Of a stretch of 64,000 nt of DNA, positions 35,904 to 43,669 are shown piece by piece. The notes under the pieces were generated by a model that did no database searches, was not told the DNA's origin, and saw only the letters and a program-made list of their open reading frames with translations. The translations under genes and the position numbers were made by a program. Position 1 is the stretch's first letter; every line of letters begins with the position of its first letter. Location of the stretch: positions 1 to 64,000 of the forward strand of contig NZ_LWLE01000013.1 in assembly GCF_001905125.1 (NCBI RefSeq), read 5' to 3'. The stretch comes from Streptomyces sp. TSRI0281. Lineage in GTDB: Bacteria > Actinomycetota > Actinomycetes > Streptomycetales > Streptomycetaceae.

Positions 35904-38575
35904 TGCTGCGCTACGCACTCCAGACGATCCGGGACCGGGAAGGCGGGTTCCTCGGTGCCCTGCTGGCCCTGATGTGCGCTGCCGCGCTCATCACCGCCTG
36001 CGGCACTCTTCTGGAGACCGGTCTGCGCGGAAGGATCACCACCGAGCGGTACGCGGCCACCCCGCTGATCGTCTCGGCCGACCAGAACGTCCACCGGACC
36101 ACGGTCAAGCACAAGGGCAACGGGAAGACGAAGACCAAACACAAGGCGAAGCCCGTCGCCGAGCGCGCCTGGCTGCCCGCCGCCACCGCCGACCGGGTAC
36201 GCGCCCTCGACGGTGTCCACACGGTGGTCCCCGAACTCACCTTCCTCGCCCAGCCTTTGTCCGACGGCCGGAAGCACCTGTCCGCCGACCGGCTGTCGTA
36301 CGGCCACTCCTGGGCCTCCGCGCCGCTCACGCCGTTCGGGATCATCGCAGGCAAGGCTCCGTCCTCGGCCGACGACGTGGTGATCGACCGCGGGCTCGCC
36401 GAGCGGGCCGGACTTCAGCCCGGGGACCGGCTCACCGTGCAGTCCACCGGCGCTCCGCGCCCGTACCGCGTCAGCGGAATCGCCGCTCCCACGTCGGCCG
36501 ATGCCTCCCTGCGCCCCGGTGCCTCCCGCGCCTCCGGTGTCTCCCACACCTCAAAGAGCTCCACCGGCTCCGGTGTCCCCACAGGCGTCACGGACCGTGC
36601 CGACGACGTGCATCGCGCCGATCTCAAGCAGCAGACCTCACTCTTCTTCGCCGCCGCAGAGGCCGAACGGCTCGCCGCCCGCCCCGGCCAGGTATCCGCC
36701 CTCGGCGTGATCCCCGAGCCCGGCACGGACCTCGGCCGGCTGGAACAGCGGGTCGAGCAGGCGCTGAAGGGCACGACGGCGCAGGTCGCCACGGGAGACG
36801 ACCGAGGGCCGGTCGAGTTCCTGGACGCCGCGGGCGCCCGTATCAAACTCATCTCCATGGGAGGCGCGATGGGCGGTACCGCGCTCCTCGTCGCCGTCCT
36901 GGTCGTCGTCGGTACATTCGCGCTCTCCATCCAGCAGCGCCACCGTGAGTTGGCCCTGCTGCGCGCCATCGCCGCCACTCCGCGCCAGGTCCGCCGGCTG
37001 CTCGGCCGTGAAGCGCTGCTGGTGGGAGCCGTGGCCGGGGTGCTGGGATCGTTCGCCGGGCTGCCGCTCGCGGGCTGGCTGCACAGTCGATTCATCGACA
37101 TGGGTGCCGTCCCCGCCTCCTTGGAACGCACCACGGGCATCTTCCCGTTGTTCGCCGCGGTCGCCATCACTCTCGTCGGAGCCTGGGCGGCCGCGCGGAT
37201 CTCCGGTCGCCGGATCTCCCGTATCCGACCCGCCGAGGCCATGGCCGAGTCCGCGGTCGAGGGTGACCGCCCGGCGTGGGGCCGGATCGTCGCGGGGCTG
37301 GTGCTGCTGGCGGGCGGTCTCGTCCTCGTCGCCGTGCTGGGAATCCTGCGTACCGAGGCGGCGTCGACCCCGGTCACCTTCCTCGCGGTGGTCGTGCTGG
37401 CCACCGCCGTGTCCCTGCTGGGGCCGCTCCTGGTCAGGGCGACGGCCGCGCTGCTCGCCGGACCGTTGCGGCAGGCGGGTCCGGGCGGCCGCCTCGCCAC
37501 CGCCAACCTGCGTGGCCACGCCGCCCGGATGGCCGCTGTCGTCACCCCCCTCACCCTGCTCATCGGGATGACCTGCACCGTTCTCTTCGTCCAGCCGACG
37601 CTCGGTGACGCCGCCCGTACGCAGGCCCGCGAAGGCACCCGCGCCGGCGCGGTCCTGGTGGGTCAGGGCCTCGGAGTCCCGTCCGCCGCCGCCCGGAAGA
37701 TCCGGGCGACGCCCGGGGTCTCGGCCGCCACCGAAGTCGTACGCACCACCGTGCGGGTGGGCCTCGACAAGTACACGGCCCAGGGCGTCACCCCCGCCGG
37801 TCTCAGCCGCACCTGGGACCCCGATGTCACCAGTGGTTCGCTCACCGGTTTCACCACGACCGCTCATCCAGCGGCGATCAGTGAACTCGCCGCCGACCGG
37901 CTGGGTCTCGGTCCCGGCGACGGGCTGACGCTGCACCTGGGCGACGGGACCCCGGCGACCTTCACCGTCGTCGCCGTGTACGCCCGTGGCCTGGGCTTCG
38001 GCGATCTGACCCTGCCGTACGACCAGGTCGCCCGCCACATGGACAACCCGCTGGCCGCCACGGTCCTGGTGGCCTCGGAGCTGGGACGCGACGAACTCGC
38101 CACCGGGATCGCGGAGTTTCCCGGGATCGCCGTTCTCGAACCGGCCGCGGTCGACCGGCTCCAGGCCGACCGCACTCAGGCGAACGCCGAAGTCAACTAT
38201 CTGGCCATGGGCCTTGTGCTGGCCTTCACCGCCATCGCCGTCGTGAACACCCTCGCCATGTCGGTCTCCGAACGGATCAGGGAGTTCGCGATGCTCCGGC
38301 TGGCCGGGGCGACCCGCCGACAGGTCCTGCGGATGCTCCGGATCGAAGCTCTGGCGGTGCTGCTCCTGGCCACCGTCCTCGGCACCGGTATCGCCCTGGC
38401 CGTACTGACCGCGTTCAGCGTCGGCATGACCGGCAGCGCGGCCCCCAGTGTGCTGCCCCTGGTGTACGCGGAAGTGGTGGGCGCGGCCGCCCTGTTGACC
38501 TTGGTCGCCACCGCTCTTTCCGGTCGGCTGGCGCTGAAGACCCGACCGGTGGAGGTGGCCGCATCCAGGCAGTAG
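35900..38575 (+). CDS. FtsX/MacB-type ABC transporter permease
   Basis: The 891-aa membrane protein has two FtsX permease domains, each with about three to four membrane segments (about 315-440 and 770-885), a further hydrophobic block near 455-530, and extracytoplasmic MacB_PCD-like regions (about 45-310 and 560-760). It resembles the DUF214-type permeases that pair with a LolD-like ATPase to export lipids, lipoproteins or antibiotics. No ATP-binding subunit is encoded nearby, which is unusual. The start overlaps the ArsR-type stop (ATGA). Confidence 0.88.
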   Translation: MMLRYALQTIRDREGGFLGALLALMCAAALITACGTLLETGLRGRITTERYAATPLIVSADQNVHRTTVKHKGNGKTKTKHKAKPVAERAWLPAATADRVRALDGVHTVVPELTFLAQPLSDGRKHLSADRLSYGHSWASAPLTPFGIIAGKAPSSADDVVIDRGLAERAGLQPGDRLTVQSTGAPRPYRVSGIAAPTSADASLRPGASRASGVSHTSKSSTGSGVPTGVTDRADDVHRADLKQQTSLFFAAAEAERLAARPGQVSALGVIPEPGTDLGRLEQRVEQALKGTTAQVATGDDRGPVEFLDAAGARIKLISMGGAMGGTALLVAVLVVVGTFALSIQQRHRELALLRAIAATPRQVRRLLGREALLVGAVAGVLGSFAGLPLAGWLHSRFIDMGAVPASLERTTGIFPLFAAVAITLVGAWAAARISGRRISRIRPAEAMAESAVEGDRPAWGRIVAGLVLLAGGLVLVAVLGILRTEAASTPVTFLAVVVLATAVSLLGPLLVRATAALLAGPLRQAGPGGRLATANLRGHAARMAAVVTPLTLLIGMTCTVLFVQPTLGDAARTQAREGTRAGAVLVGQGLGVPSAAARKIRATPGVSAATEVVRTTVRVGLDKYTAQGVTPAGLSRTWDPDVTSGSLTGFTTTAHPAAISELAADRLGLGPGDGLTLHLGDGTPATFTVVAVYARGLGFGDLTLPYDQVARHMDNPLAATVLVASELGRDELATGIAEFPGIAVLEPAAVDRLQADRTQANAEVNYLAMGLVLAFTAIAVVNTLAMSVSERIREFAMLRLAGATRRQVLRMLRIEALAVLLLATVLGTGIALAVLTAFSVGMTGSAAPSVLPLVYAEVVGAAALLTLVATALSGRLALKTRPVEVAASRQ

Positions 38576-38594
38576 CCACCCCCTTCGGACACGC

Positions 38595-38700
38595 GAGGGT
38601 GCTCCTGGTCAGGGTGCTACCGATCAGGAGGATGCTCCTGGTCACGAGGATGCCCCTGGTCACGAGGGTGCTCCCGGTCAGGAGGGTGCTCCCGGTCGGG
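38595..38700. repeat. 18-bp minisatellite over the rhodanese 3' end
   Basis: About six units of GAGGRTGCTCCYGGTCAS run in tandem, the last ones inside the rhodanese coding end (stop at 38678). The first two units are slightly irregular. The array fills the convergent gap to the permease gene. No CRISPR-type unique spacers exist. Confidence 0.85.
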
Positions 38701-39124
38701 CGTCGACCGGGAGCCCCTGCGCGCGCCATGCCTGGAATCCGCCGATCAGATCGGTGGCCCTGTGCAGTCCCAACTGCCGCAGCGACGCGACCGCGAGGCT
38801 CGACGCGTACCCCTCGTTGCAGATCACCACGATCCGGAGGTCGTGGCTGACCGCCTCGGCGGCACGGTGGCTTCCCCGCGGATCGAGCCGCCACTCCAGT
38901 TCGTTGCGCTCCACGACCAGCGCTCCCGGAATGAGGCCGTCCTTCTCGCGAAGTGCCGCATAGCGGATGTCCACCAGGAGTGCGCCGTCCGCCGCTGCCG
39001 CCGCCGCGTCCTGCGGGCCGATCCGGTCATAACCGGTCCTGACCCGCTCCAGCAACGCGTCGATGCCCACCCGTTCCGTACGGTTCGTGCCGCTGTCGGT
39101 ATCGCTGCTGCCACCGGTGCTCAC
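38678..39124 (-). CDS. Rhodanese-like sulfurtransferase
   Basis: The 148-aa single-domain rhodanese has the active-site loop CNEGYAS (catalytic Cys, about residue 101) and LVDIR early in the fold. It moves sulfane sulfur to acceptors such as cyanide or thiols. The GTG start overlaps the cysteine dioxygenase stop (GTGA), so the two form one operon, consistent with cysteine or sulfide handling. Its last codons lie in an 18-bp tandem repeat. Confidence 0.88.
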   Translation of the reverse strand: MSTGGSSDTDSGTNRTERVGIDALLERVRTGYDRIGPQDAAAAAADGALLVDIRYAALREKDGLIPGALVVERNELEWRLDPRGSHRAAEAVSHDLRIVVICNEGYASSLAVASLRQLGLHRATDLIGGFQAWRAQGLPVDARPGAPS

Positions 39125-39813
39125 TGCCAGTCCTCCGGACGTTCGGTCTGCTCAAGGCGGAGTACCGCGCCCGCCCGGCTGTACCTGCGGATCTGCGGCA
39201 GCGGCGGGTAGTAGGCATGCACCGAGACGGCGTGTTCACGGTCGGACTCGTTCAGCACCTCATGCACATGGTGCTGCCCGAACGCCCGGCCCTGACCTGT
39301 CGTCAACTCACGTGACCGATCGACCCCTTCGCTCAACTCCAGGGTCTTCCAGCCGTCGGTGGGCAGCCGTGCGGCCAGCGAGTGTTCCCTGAGGGTGCCC
39401 GCCGCGGTGGTGAAGGCGCCGATCGAGTCGGCGTGATCGTGCCAGCCGGTGCCGGTGCCGGGGGGCCAGCCGATCAGCCATGCCTCGCTGCCGCCGGGAC
39501 CGGCGAGCCGGACCCAGGTACGGCCCTCGGGGTCGAGGGGCAGGGAGCCGATGAGGGCCGTGTCCTGAGCGGTACGGCGGACGAAGTCGAGCAGCTCTGT
39601 GACGCCCGGCCCGGCGGGGGTTCCGGAAGCGGAACCGGAGAAGCCGGCGGAACCGGAGGAGGAATCGGAGACGTGCGAGGAGCCCGCACCGGAGGGGGAA
39701 CCGGCACCGGAGGGCGAACCGGCACCGGAGGGAGAATCGGCACCGGAGGAGGAACCGGCACCGGAGGAGGAATCGGAGGCAGCCGTGGTTACGGAAGGGG
39801 AGGGTGCAGACAC
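39121..39813 (-). CDS. Cysteine dioxygenase
   Basis: The 230-aa cupin is a type I cysteine dioxygenase, oxidising cysteine to cysteine sulfinate with Fe(II). The metal ligands are in WHDHADS (two His) and a later His (HHVHEVLNES). The cupin spans about 70-215. The first about 65 residues are Ser/Gly/Ala low complexity from 18-bp DNA repeats. I start at the GTG at 39813, with AGGACG 6 nt upstream. A leaderless cysteine-rich ORF and its promoter lie upstream, suggesting cysteine-linked control. Confidence 0.85.
   Translation of the reverse strand: MSAPSPSVTTAASDSSSGAGSSSGADSPSGAGSPSGAGSPSGAGSSHVSDSSSGSAGFSGSASGTPAGPGVTELLDFVRRTAQDTALIGSLPLDPEGRTWVRLAGPGGSEAWLIGWPPGTGTGWHDHADSIGAFTTAAGTLREHSLAARLPTDGWKTLELSEGVDRSRELTTGQGRAFGQHHVHEVLNESDREHAVSVHAYYPPLPQIRRYSRAGAVLRLEQTERPEDWQ
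39686..39775. repeat. Five 18-bp in-frame repeats in the cysteine dioxygenase gene
   Basis: GCACCGGAGGGNGAAYCG-type units (plus strand) repeat five times without gaps, encoding Gly/Ala/Ser/Pro steps upstream of the cupin fold. Confidence 0.9.
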
Positions 39814-39886
39814 AGGGACCGTCCTGAGAGTTCGCGCGAAGGCACAGCCGTGCGGAAAGCGGCACGGGCCGGCAGGGGAAGGCGAT

Positions 39887-39973
39887 TCAGCAGGACGGGC
39901 GACACACGCAGCCCGCGTAACGGACGAGGTCCATATGGACCCTCCGCCACAGGCGCACATCGGTGTCGGTCAT
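39887..39973 (-). CDS. Leaderless cysteine-rich leader peptide before cysteine dioxygenase
   Basis: A 28-codon ORF starts at ATG 39973 (MTDTDVRLWRRVHMDLV...) and ends ...GCVCRPSC, with Cys22, Cys24 and Cys28; the last sits right before the stop. A promoter with its -10 ending 7 nt before the ATG makes it leaderless. An internal in-frame ATG (39934) has GGAGGG in front. A hairpin CCGTGC/GCACGG lies between its stop and the cysteine dioxygenase start. It resembles the leaderless poly-Cys ORFs of mycobacteria that act as cysteine-responsive attenuators, and the short 'putative leader peptides' of Streptomyces. Confidence 0.75.
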   Translation of the reverse strand: MTDTDVRLWRRVHMDLVRYAGCVCRPSC

Positions 39974-39980
39974 GATCTGG

Positions 39981-40009
39981 AGTACACCATGTGCGCCTGC
40001 GAGGGTCAA
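39981..40009 (-). promoter_or_regulatory. Promoter of the cysteine leader/dioxygenase/rhodanese operon
   Basis: TTGACC (40004-40009) and TGTACT (39981-39986) are exactly 17 bp apart on the minus strand. Transcription should begin at or next to the A of ATG 39973. The -35 overlaps the stop codon of the upstream monooxygenase gene. Confidence 0.8.
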
Positions 40010-41661
40010 TTGATGTCGGCGGTCCGGTCGGAGCCGACGGAGGCACGTACCGAGTGCGCCGTCTCCGTGTCGTCGCCGGTCCCGTCCTCGGAGTGCCCGC
40101 CGCCGCGTGCCGCGTCCGCCGCCGCGTACAGCTCCGCGGGCCGCACACCGCCGAAGGCCGCCACCAGGTACCCGTCCGGCCTGACCAGCAGCACCGTGTG
40201 GGCCGACGCCCCCGGATAGCTCTCGGCCACCAGCAGCTCACTCCTGACCGGCAGCGCGTCGACGGCCTCCACGAGCCGCGGCATGACACCCGCGGTCAGC
40301 CAGTGGCGCCGGTCCCACACCCCGGTGCCCGGTGCGATCAGGATCACCAGGAAGTGCCCGCGCCCCTGCCGTTCGCGCAAGCGCACCGTCTTCCCGTCGG
40401 GCGCCGTCACCCCGACATCGGTGACCGGCGCACCAGGGGGCGTACCCACGGGGGTGTGCGCCTCGTCGCGCTGCGGAGAAAGGGGGGAGTGCGTGTACGA
40501 AGGGGGTGCGCCCAGCGGTCCGCACCCCAGATGACCGTCGGCGAGCAGGGTGTCGTGTCCTCGCGCACCGCCCGGCACCAGTGTCCGCAGCCCGCCACCG
40601 CCGCGCAGTATCGGCAGCGACTGGTCGGCGGCGCGCAGCCGTGCGGCGACCGCGGCCCTGCGCTCGGCCTGGTAGCTGTCCAGCAGCAGGTCACCGGCGC
40701 CCTGGTGCCAGGACTGGGCCAGCTTCCAGGCGAGGTTCTCGGCGTCCCGGAGCCCTTCGTCAAGACCCTGGGTGCCCAGCGCCCCCAGCAGGTGGGCGGC
40801 ATCGCCCGCCAGGAAGGCGCGCTTCGCCCGCCAGCGCCGGGCGAGCCGGTGATGCAGCGTGTACACCCCGGTGTCCAGCAGTTCGTACGCCGGTGTCTCG
40901 CCGCACCACCCCGCCAGGGTGTCCCGGATCCGGGTGATCAGAGCATCGGGGGTGACCAGTTCGCCGCGTGGCGGAAGGAGCCAGTCCAGCCGCCAGACGC
41001 CGTCCGGCAGCGGTCGCGCGGTCACTTCGGCGCCGCCGTTGCGCCAGGGCGGCATCCGGTGCAGTACGGCGTGGTCCGGCCACGGAAGTTCGGCGCGCAG
41101 CGCGGCGACAGCGTGCCGTTCCACCGCCGTACGGCCGGGAAACCTGATGTCGAGCAGTTTGCGTACGGTGGAACGGGCGCCGTCGCAGCCGACCAGATAG
41201 CTCCCGCGCCACCACGTCGAACCGGGCTCCCTGGTGTGCACCGTGACCCCGCCGGGGTCCTGCTCAAGGGTGTCGATCCGGCTGAACGGCACCAGCCGCA
41301 CCAGATCCTGCGCGCGGATCGCGTCCCGCAGGCCGGCGGTGAGGGCGTGCTGCGGCAGATGGACCGGGGCGGACGGTTGCGCTCCGCCCTCTTCCCCGCC
41401 GAGCGGTACGTCACGCACCAGCTGCTTGCGCCGCATCGAACGCCAGCCGGTCCACCGCAGGCCCGACTCGTCCAGGTTGGTGCAACCGAGCCGTTCCACC
41501 AGGTCGGCGGTGTCCTCGCGCAGCACGACGGTGCGTGCGGGGCGCGGCTCCTCCTTGCCCGGACCTTCGTCCAGGAGGACGGAGGGGACGCCCTGCGCGG
41601 CGAGGGCGAGCGACAGGGTCAGACCGACGGGTCCGGCGCCGACGACGATCACCGGGTCCAC
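40006..41661 (-). CDS. FAD-dependent aromatic-type monooxygenase
   Basis: The 551-aa protein is of the PheA/TfdB (UbiH/PHBH) class. It has the dinucleotide motif VGAGPVGLTLS (about 6-16), a central region, the second FAD motif FLAGDAAHLLGALGTQGLDEGLRDAENLAWKL (split motif GD...P-loop near 285), and a thioredoxin-like C-terminal domain. Such enzymes hydroxylate phenols or polyketides; the substrate is unknown. I use the GTG at 41661 (GGAGGG upstream); an ATG at 41739 would add 26 residues. Upstream TTGACG (41759-41764) may be its -35. Confidence 0.85.
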   Translation of the reverse strand: MDPVIVVGAGPVGLTLSLALAAQGVPSVLLDEGPGKEEPRPARTVVLREDTADLVERLGCTNLDESGLRWTGWRSMRRKQLVRDVPLGGEEGGAQPSAPVHLPQHALTAGLRDAIRAQDLVRLVPFSRIDTLEQDPGGVTVHTREPGSTWWRGSYLVGCDGARSTVRKLLDIRFPGRTAVERHAVAALRAELPWPDHAVLHRMPPWRNGGAEVTARPLPDGVWRLDWLLPPRGELVTPDALITRIRDTLAGWCGETPAYELLDTGVYTLHHRLARRWRAKRAFLAGDAAHLLGALGTQGLDEGLRDAENLAWKLAQSWHQGAGDLLLDSYQAERRAAVAARLRAADQSLPILRGGGGLRTLVPGGARGHDTLLADGHLGCGPLGAPPSYTHSPLSPQRDEAHTPVGTPPGAPVTDVGVTAPDGKTVRLRERQGRGHFLVILIAPGTGVWDRRHWLTAGVMPRLVEAVDALPVRSELLVAESYPGASAHTVLLVRPDGYLVAAFGGVRPAELYAAADAARGGGHSEDGTGDDTETAHSVRASVGSDRTADIN

Positions 41662-41767
41662 GGCGCGTGCCCTCCGGCCCGTACGGTCGTGCGGAACGTG
41701 GCGGTCGAAGCCGGGTGCGTGATCACAGAACGTATGCAACCCACTGGGGGTGCTTGCGTCAAGTGAC

Positions 41768-41797
41768 CGAGGCAGCGGCGCGTGCGCCGCTGCCTCG
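41768..41797 (-). terminator. Terminator of the gluABCD operon
   Basis: Perfect 14-bp arms (CGAGGCAGCGGCGC with its complement) are separated by 2 nt. The hairpin lies 21 nt after the gluD stop and just before the monooxygenase promoter region. Confidence 0.75.
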
Positions 41798-41817
41798 AAT
41801 GCTCCTGGTGGGAAGGG

Positions 41818-42813
41818 TCAGTCCTTGCCCACTCCGGCCCCGTCACCACCACCGATCCCGTCCGTACCATCCGTTGCGGTGGTCTTCGCGATGCCTGCGC
41901 CCCCTGCGCCCCCCGTGCCCGTTCCGATGCCCCCCGTGCCGGGGGCGGACGGGCCGCCGGGTGCGTCGAGCACGTCCGTGGTCCCGGTGGCGGCGGCCAC
42001 CGGGATGCCGGTCTTGGCGCGCCGCCCGCGCTTCTCGATCCAGGTCGCGAGCGCCGACAGCAGCAGACACATCGCGACGTAGATGGTGCCGATGACCGCG
42101 ATCGTCGAGACGTACGGGTACTGGCCGTTGACCTGAGTGTTGGAGGCGATCAGACGGGCCGTCTGAAGCAGCTCCGGGTACAGGATGATGAAGCCCAGCG
42201 AGGTGTCCTTGAGGGTCACCACGAGCTGGCTGATGATCGTCGGCAGCATGACCCGGACGGCCTGCGGGATCAGCACGCTGACCATGACCTGGGTCTTGCT
42301 CATGCCCAGGGCGTACGCCGCTTCGCTCTGTCCCTTGGGCACCGAGTTGATGCCGGCCCGCAGCACTTCGGCCTGCACACAGCCGTTGTAGACGGACAGT
42401 CCGAGCGCCAGGGCCCACATCGAGTAGTCGGTGAGGAAGCCGACCCAGATGGCGTAGATGGTGATCAGCAGCGGGATCGAGCGGAACAGCTCGATGAACG
42501 TGGCGGACACCCAGCGGACCGGCTTGTGGTCGGAAAGCCGTCCGACGGCGAGCACCACACCCAGGATCAGCGAGCCGATCGCGGCCAGGCCGAAGGCCTT
42601 GAGGGTGGCGACCAGGGCGTCGGCGATGTTCTGCCGGATGCCCGAGTAGTTGAAGATGTCCCACATCTCGGGGGCGAGGTGGCCCTTGTCGGACAGCCGC
42701 ATGATGCTGACGGCGAGCAGCGCCAGGATGGCGAGGCTGCCGAGGACCGCGTAGATCCGGTTGCGGGCGGCGGCCTTGGGTCCCGGTGCGTCGTAGAGAA
42801 CGCTGGCGCTCAT
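41818..42813 (-). CDS. gluD: Glutamate ABC transporter permease GluD
   Basis: The 331-aa inner-membrane permease is of the HisM/GlnP type, with about six membrane segments (about 20-285) and the EAA loop QSEAAYALGMSKTQVMVSVLIPQAVRVMLP. Together with GluC it forms the channel. After about 285 there is a Gly/Thr/Ala low-complexity tail not needed for the fold. The start overlaps the gluC stop (ATGA). Confidence 0.92.
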   Translation of the reverse strand: MSASVLYDAPGPKAAARNRIYAVLGSLAILALLAVSIMRLSDKGHLAPEMWDIFNYSGIRQNIADALVATLKAFGLAAIGSLILGVVLAVGRLSDHKPVRWVSATFIELFRSIPLLITIYAIWVGFLTDYSMWALALGLSVYNGCVQAEVLRAGINSVPKGQSEAAYALGMSKTQVMVSVLIPQAVRVMLPTIISQLVVTLKDTSLGFIILYPELLQTARLIASNTQVNGQYPYVSTIAVIGTIYVAMCLLLSALATWIEKRGRRAKTGIPVAAATGTTDVLDAPGGPSAPGTGGIGTGTGGAGGAGIAKTTATDGTDGIGGGDGAGVGKD

Positions 42814-43457
42814 CGGGCGACCTCCATGCGACGCTCCAGCAGCCGGAAGAGGCCGCTGATGACAAAGGTGACGACCAGGTAGCCCAGGGCCACCCAGATG
42901 AAGACGGGAGTGATCTCGTAACCCCTGTCGCTCATCAGCTTCTGCCAGCCGAAGAGTTCGGTGACGCTGAAGGCGCCCGCGATCGCCGAGTTCTTGGTGA
43001 GGGCGATGAAGATGCTGCTCAGCGGCGGGATCACGGTCCGGGTGGCCTGCGGGAGCACCACGATCCGCAGTGTCTGGGCGAACGTCATGCCGATCGAGCG
43101 CGCGGCCTCGGCCTGTCCCAGCGGAACGGTGTTGATGCCCGAACGGACCGCCTCGCAGACGAACGAGGAGGTGTAGAAGCCGAGCGCCAGCGATCCGAGC
43201 AGGAACGGGCTCATGCCCGGGAAGAGGATCTCCGGGACGACGAAGTAGAAGATCAGGAAGAGCAGGGTCAGCGGGGTGTTGCGCAGCAGCGTCACCCAGG
43301 CGGTGCCGAAGATCCGCAGCGGCGGCACGGGCGAGACCCGGAAACCGGCGATGGCGACACCGAGGACCAGGGCGATAACCGAGCTGACGGCGGTGATCGA
43401 CACTGTTCCTATGAAGCCGTCGCGGAACTCTGGGAAATTGTCGAGCAGTACGTTCAT
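42810..43457 (-). CDS. gluC: Glutamate ABC transporter permease GluC
   Basis: The 215-aa permease has about five membrane segments and the EAA loop QAEAARSIGMTFAQTLRIVVLPQATRTVIPP. ATG 43457 (MNVLLDNF) has GGAGA 5 nt upstream; a longer frame to 43517 lacks membrane-protein character. It is separated from gluB by 212 bp carrying a large hairpin. Confidence 0.92.
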   Translation of the reverse strand: MNVLLDNFPEFRDGFIGTVSITAVSSVIALVLGVAIAGFRVSPVPPLRIFGTAWVTLLRNTPLTLLFLIFYFVVPEILFPGMSPFLLGSLALGFYTSSFVCEAVRSGINTVPLGQAEAARSIGMTFAQTLRIVVLPQATRTVIPPLSSIFIALTKNSAIAGAFSVTELFGWQKLMSDRGYEITPVFIWVALGYLVVTFVISGLFRLLERRMEVAR

Positions 43458-43504
43458 GAGGTCTCCGCGTCGGCGGTCAGCGGCATCAGGGCAGGGGAAG
43501 GGGC

Positions 43505-43552
43505 GCCCCGTACGCACACCGCGTCCGCGAGGGGCGGCAGCGGTGGCGTACG
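43505..43552. promoter_or_regulatory. Long hairpin in the gluB-gluC gap
   Basis: CCCGTACGC-A-CACCGC pairs with GCGGTG-GCGTACGGG, a 15-bp stem with one bulged A and a 17-nt loop. It is probably a partial terminator or mRNA stabiliser that lets the binding protein exceed the permeases. Confidence 0.65.
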
Positions 43553-43669
43553 GGACGCTTCGATCACGCGTACGGCGTCAGGGCCGGTCACACGTGCCGC
43601 ATCGGTGACGAGACGTCAGCAGCGCGGAACCGGCGATGGGGCAGGACGCTTTCGGCGACGAGGCAGCGG

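Noticed and set aside
38595..38700. CRISPR-like array
   Set aside because: Units are contiguous 18-bp repeats with no unique spacers and no cas genes.
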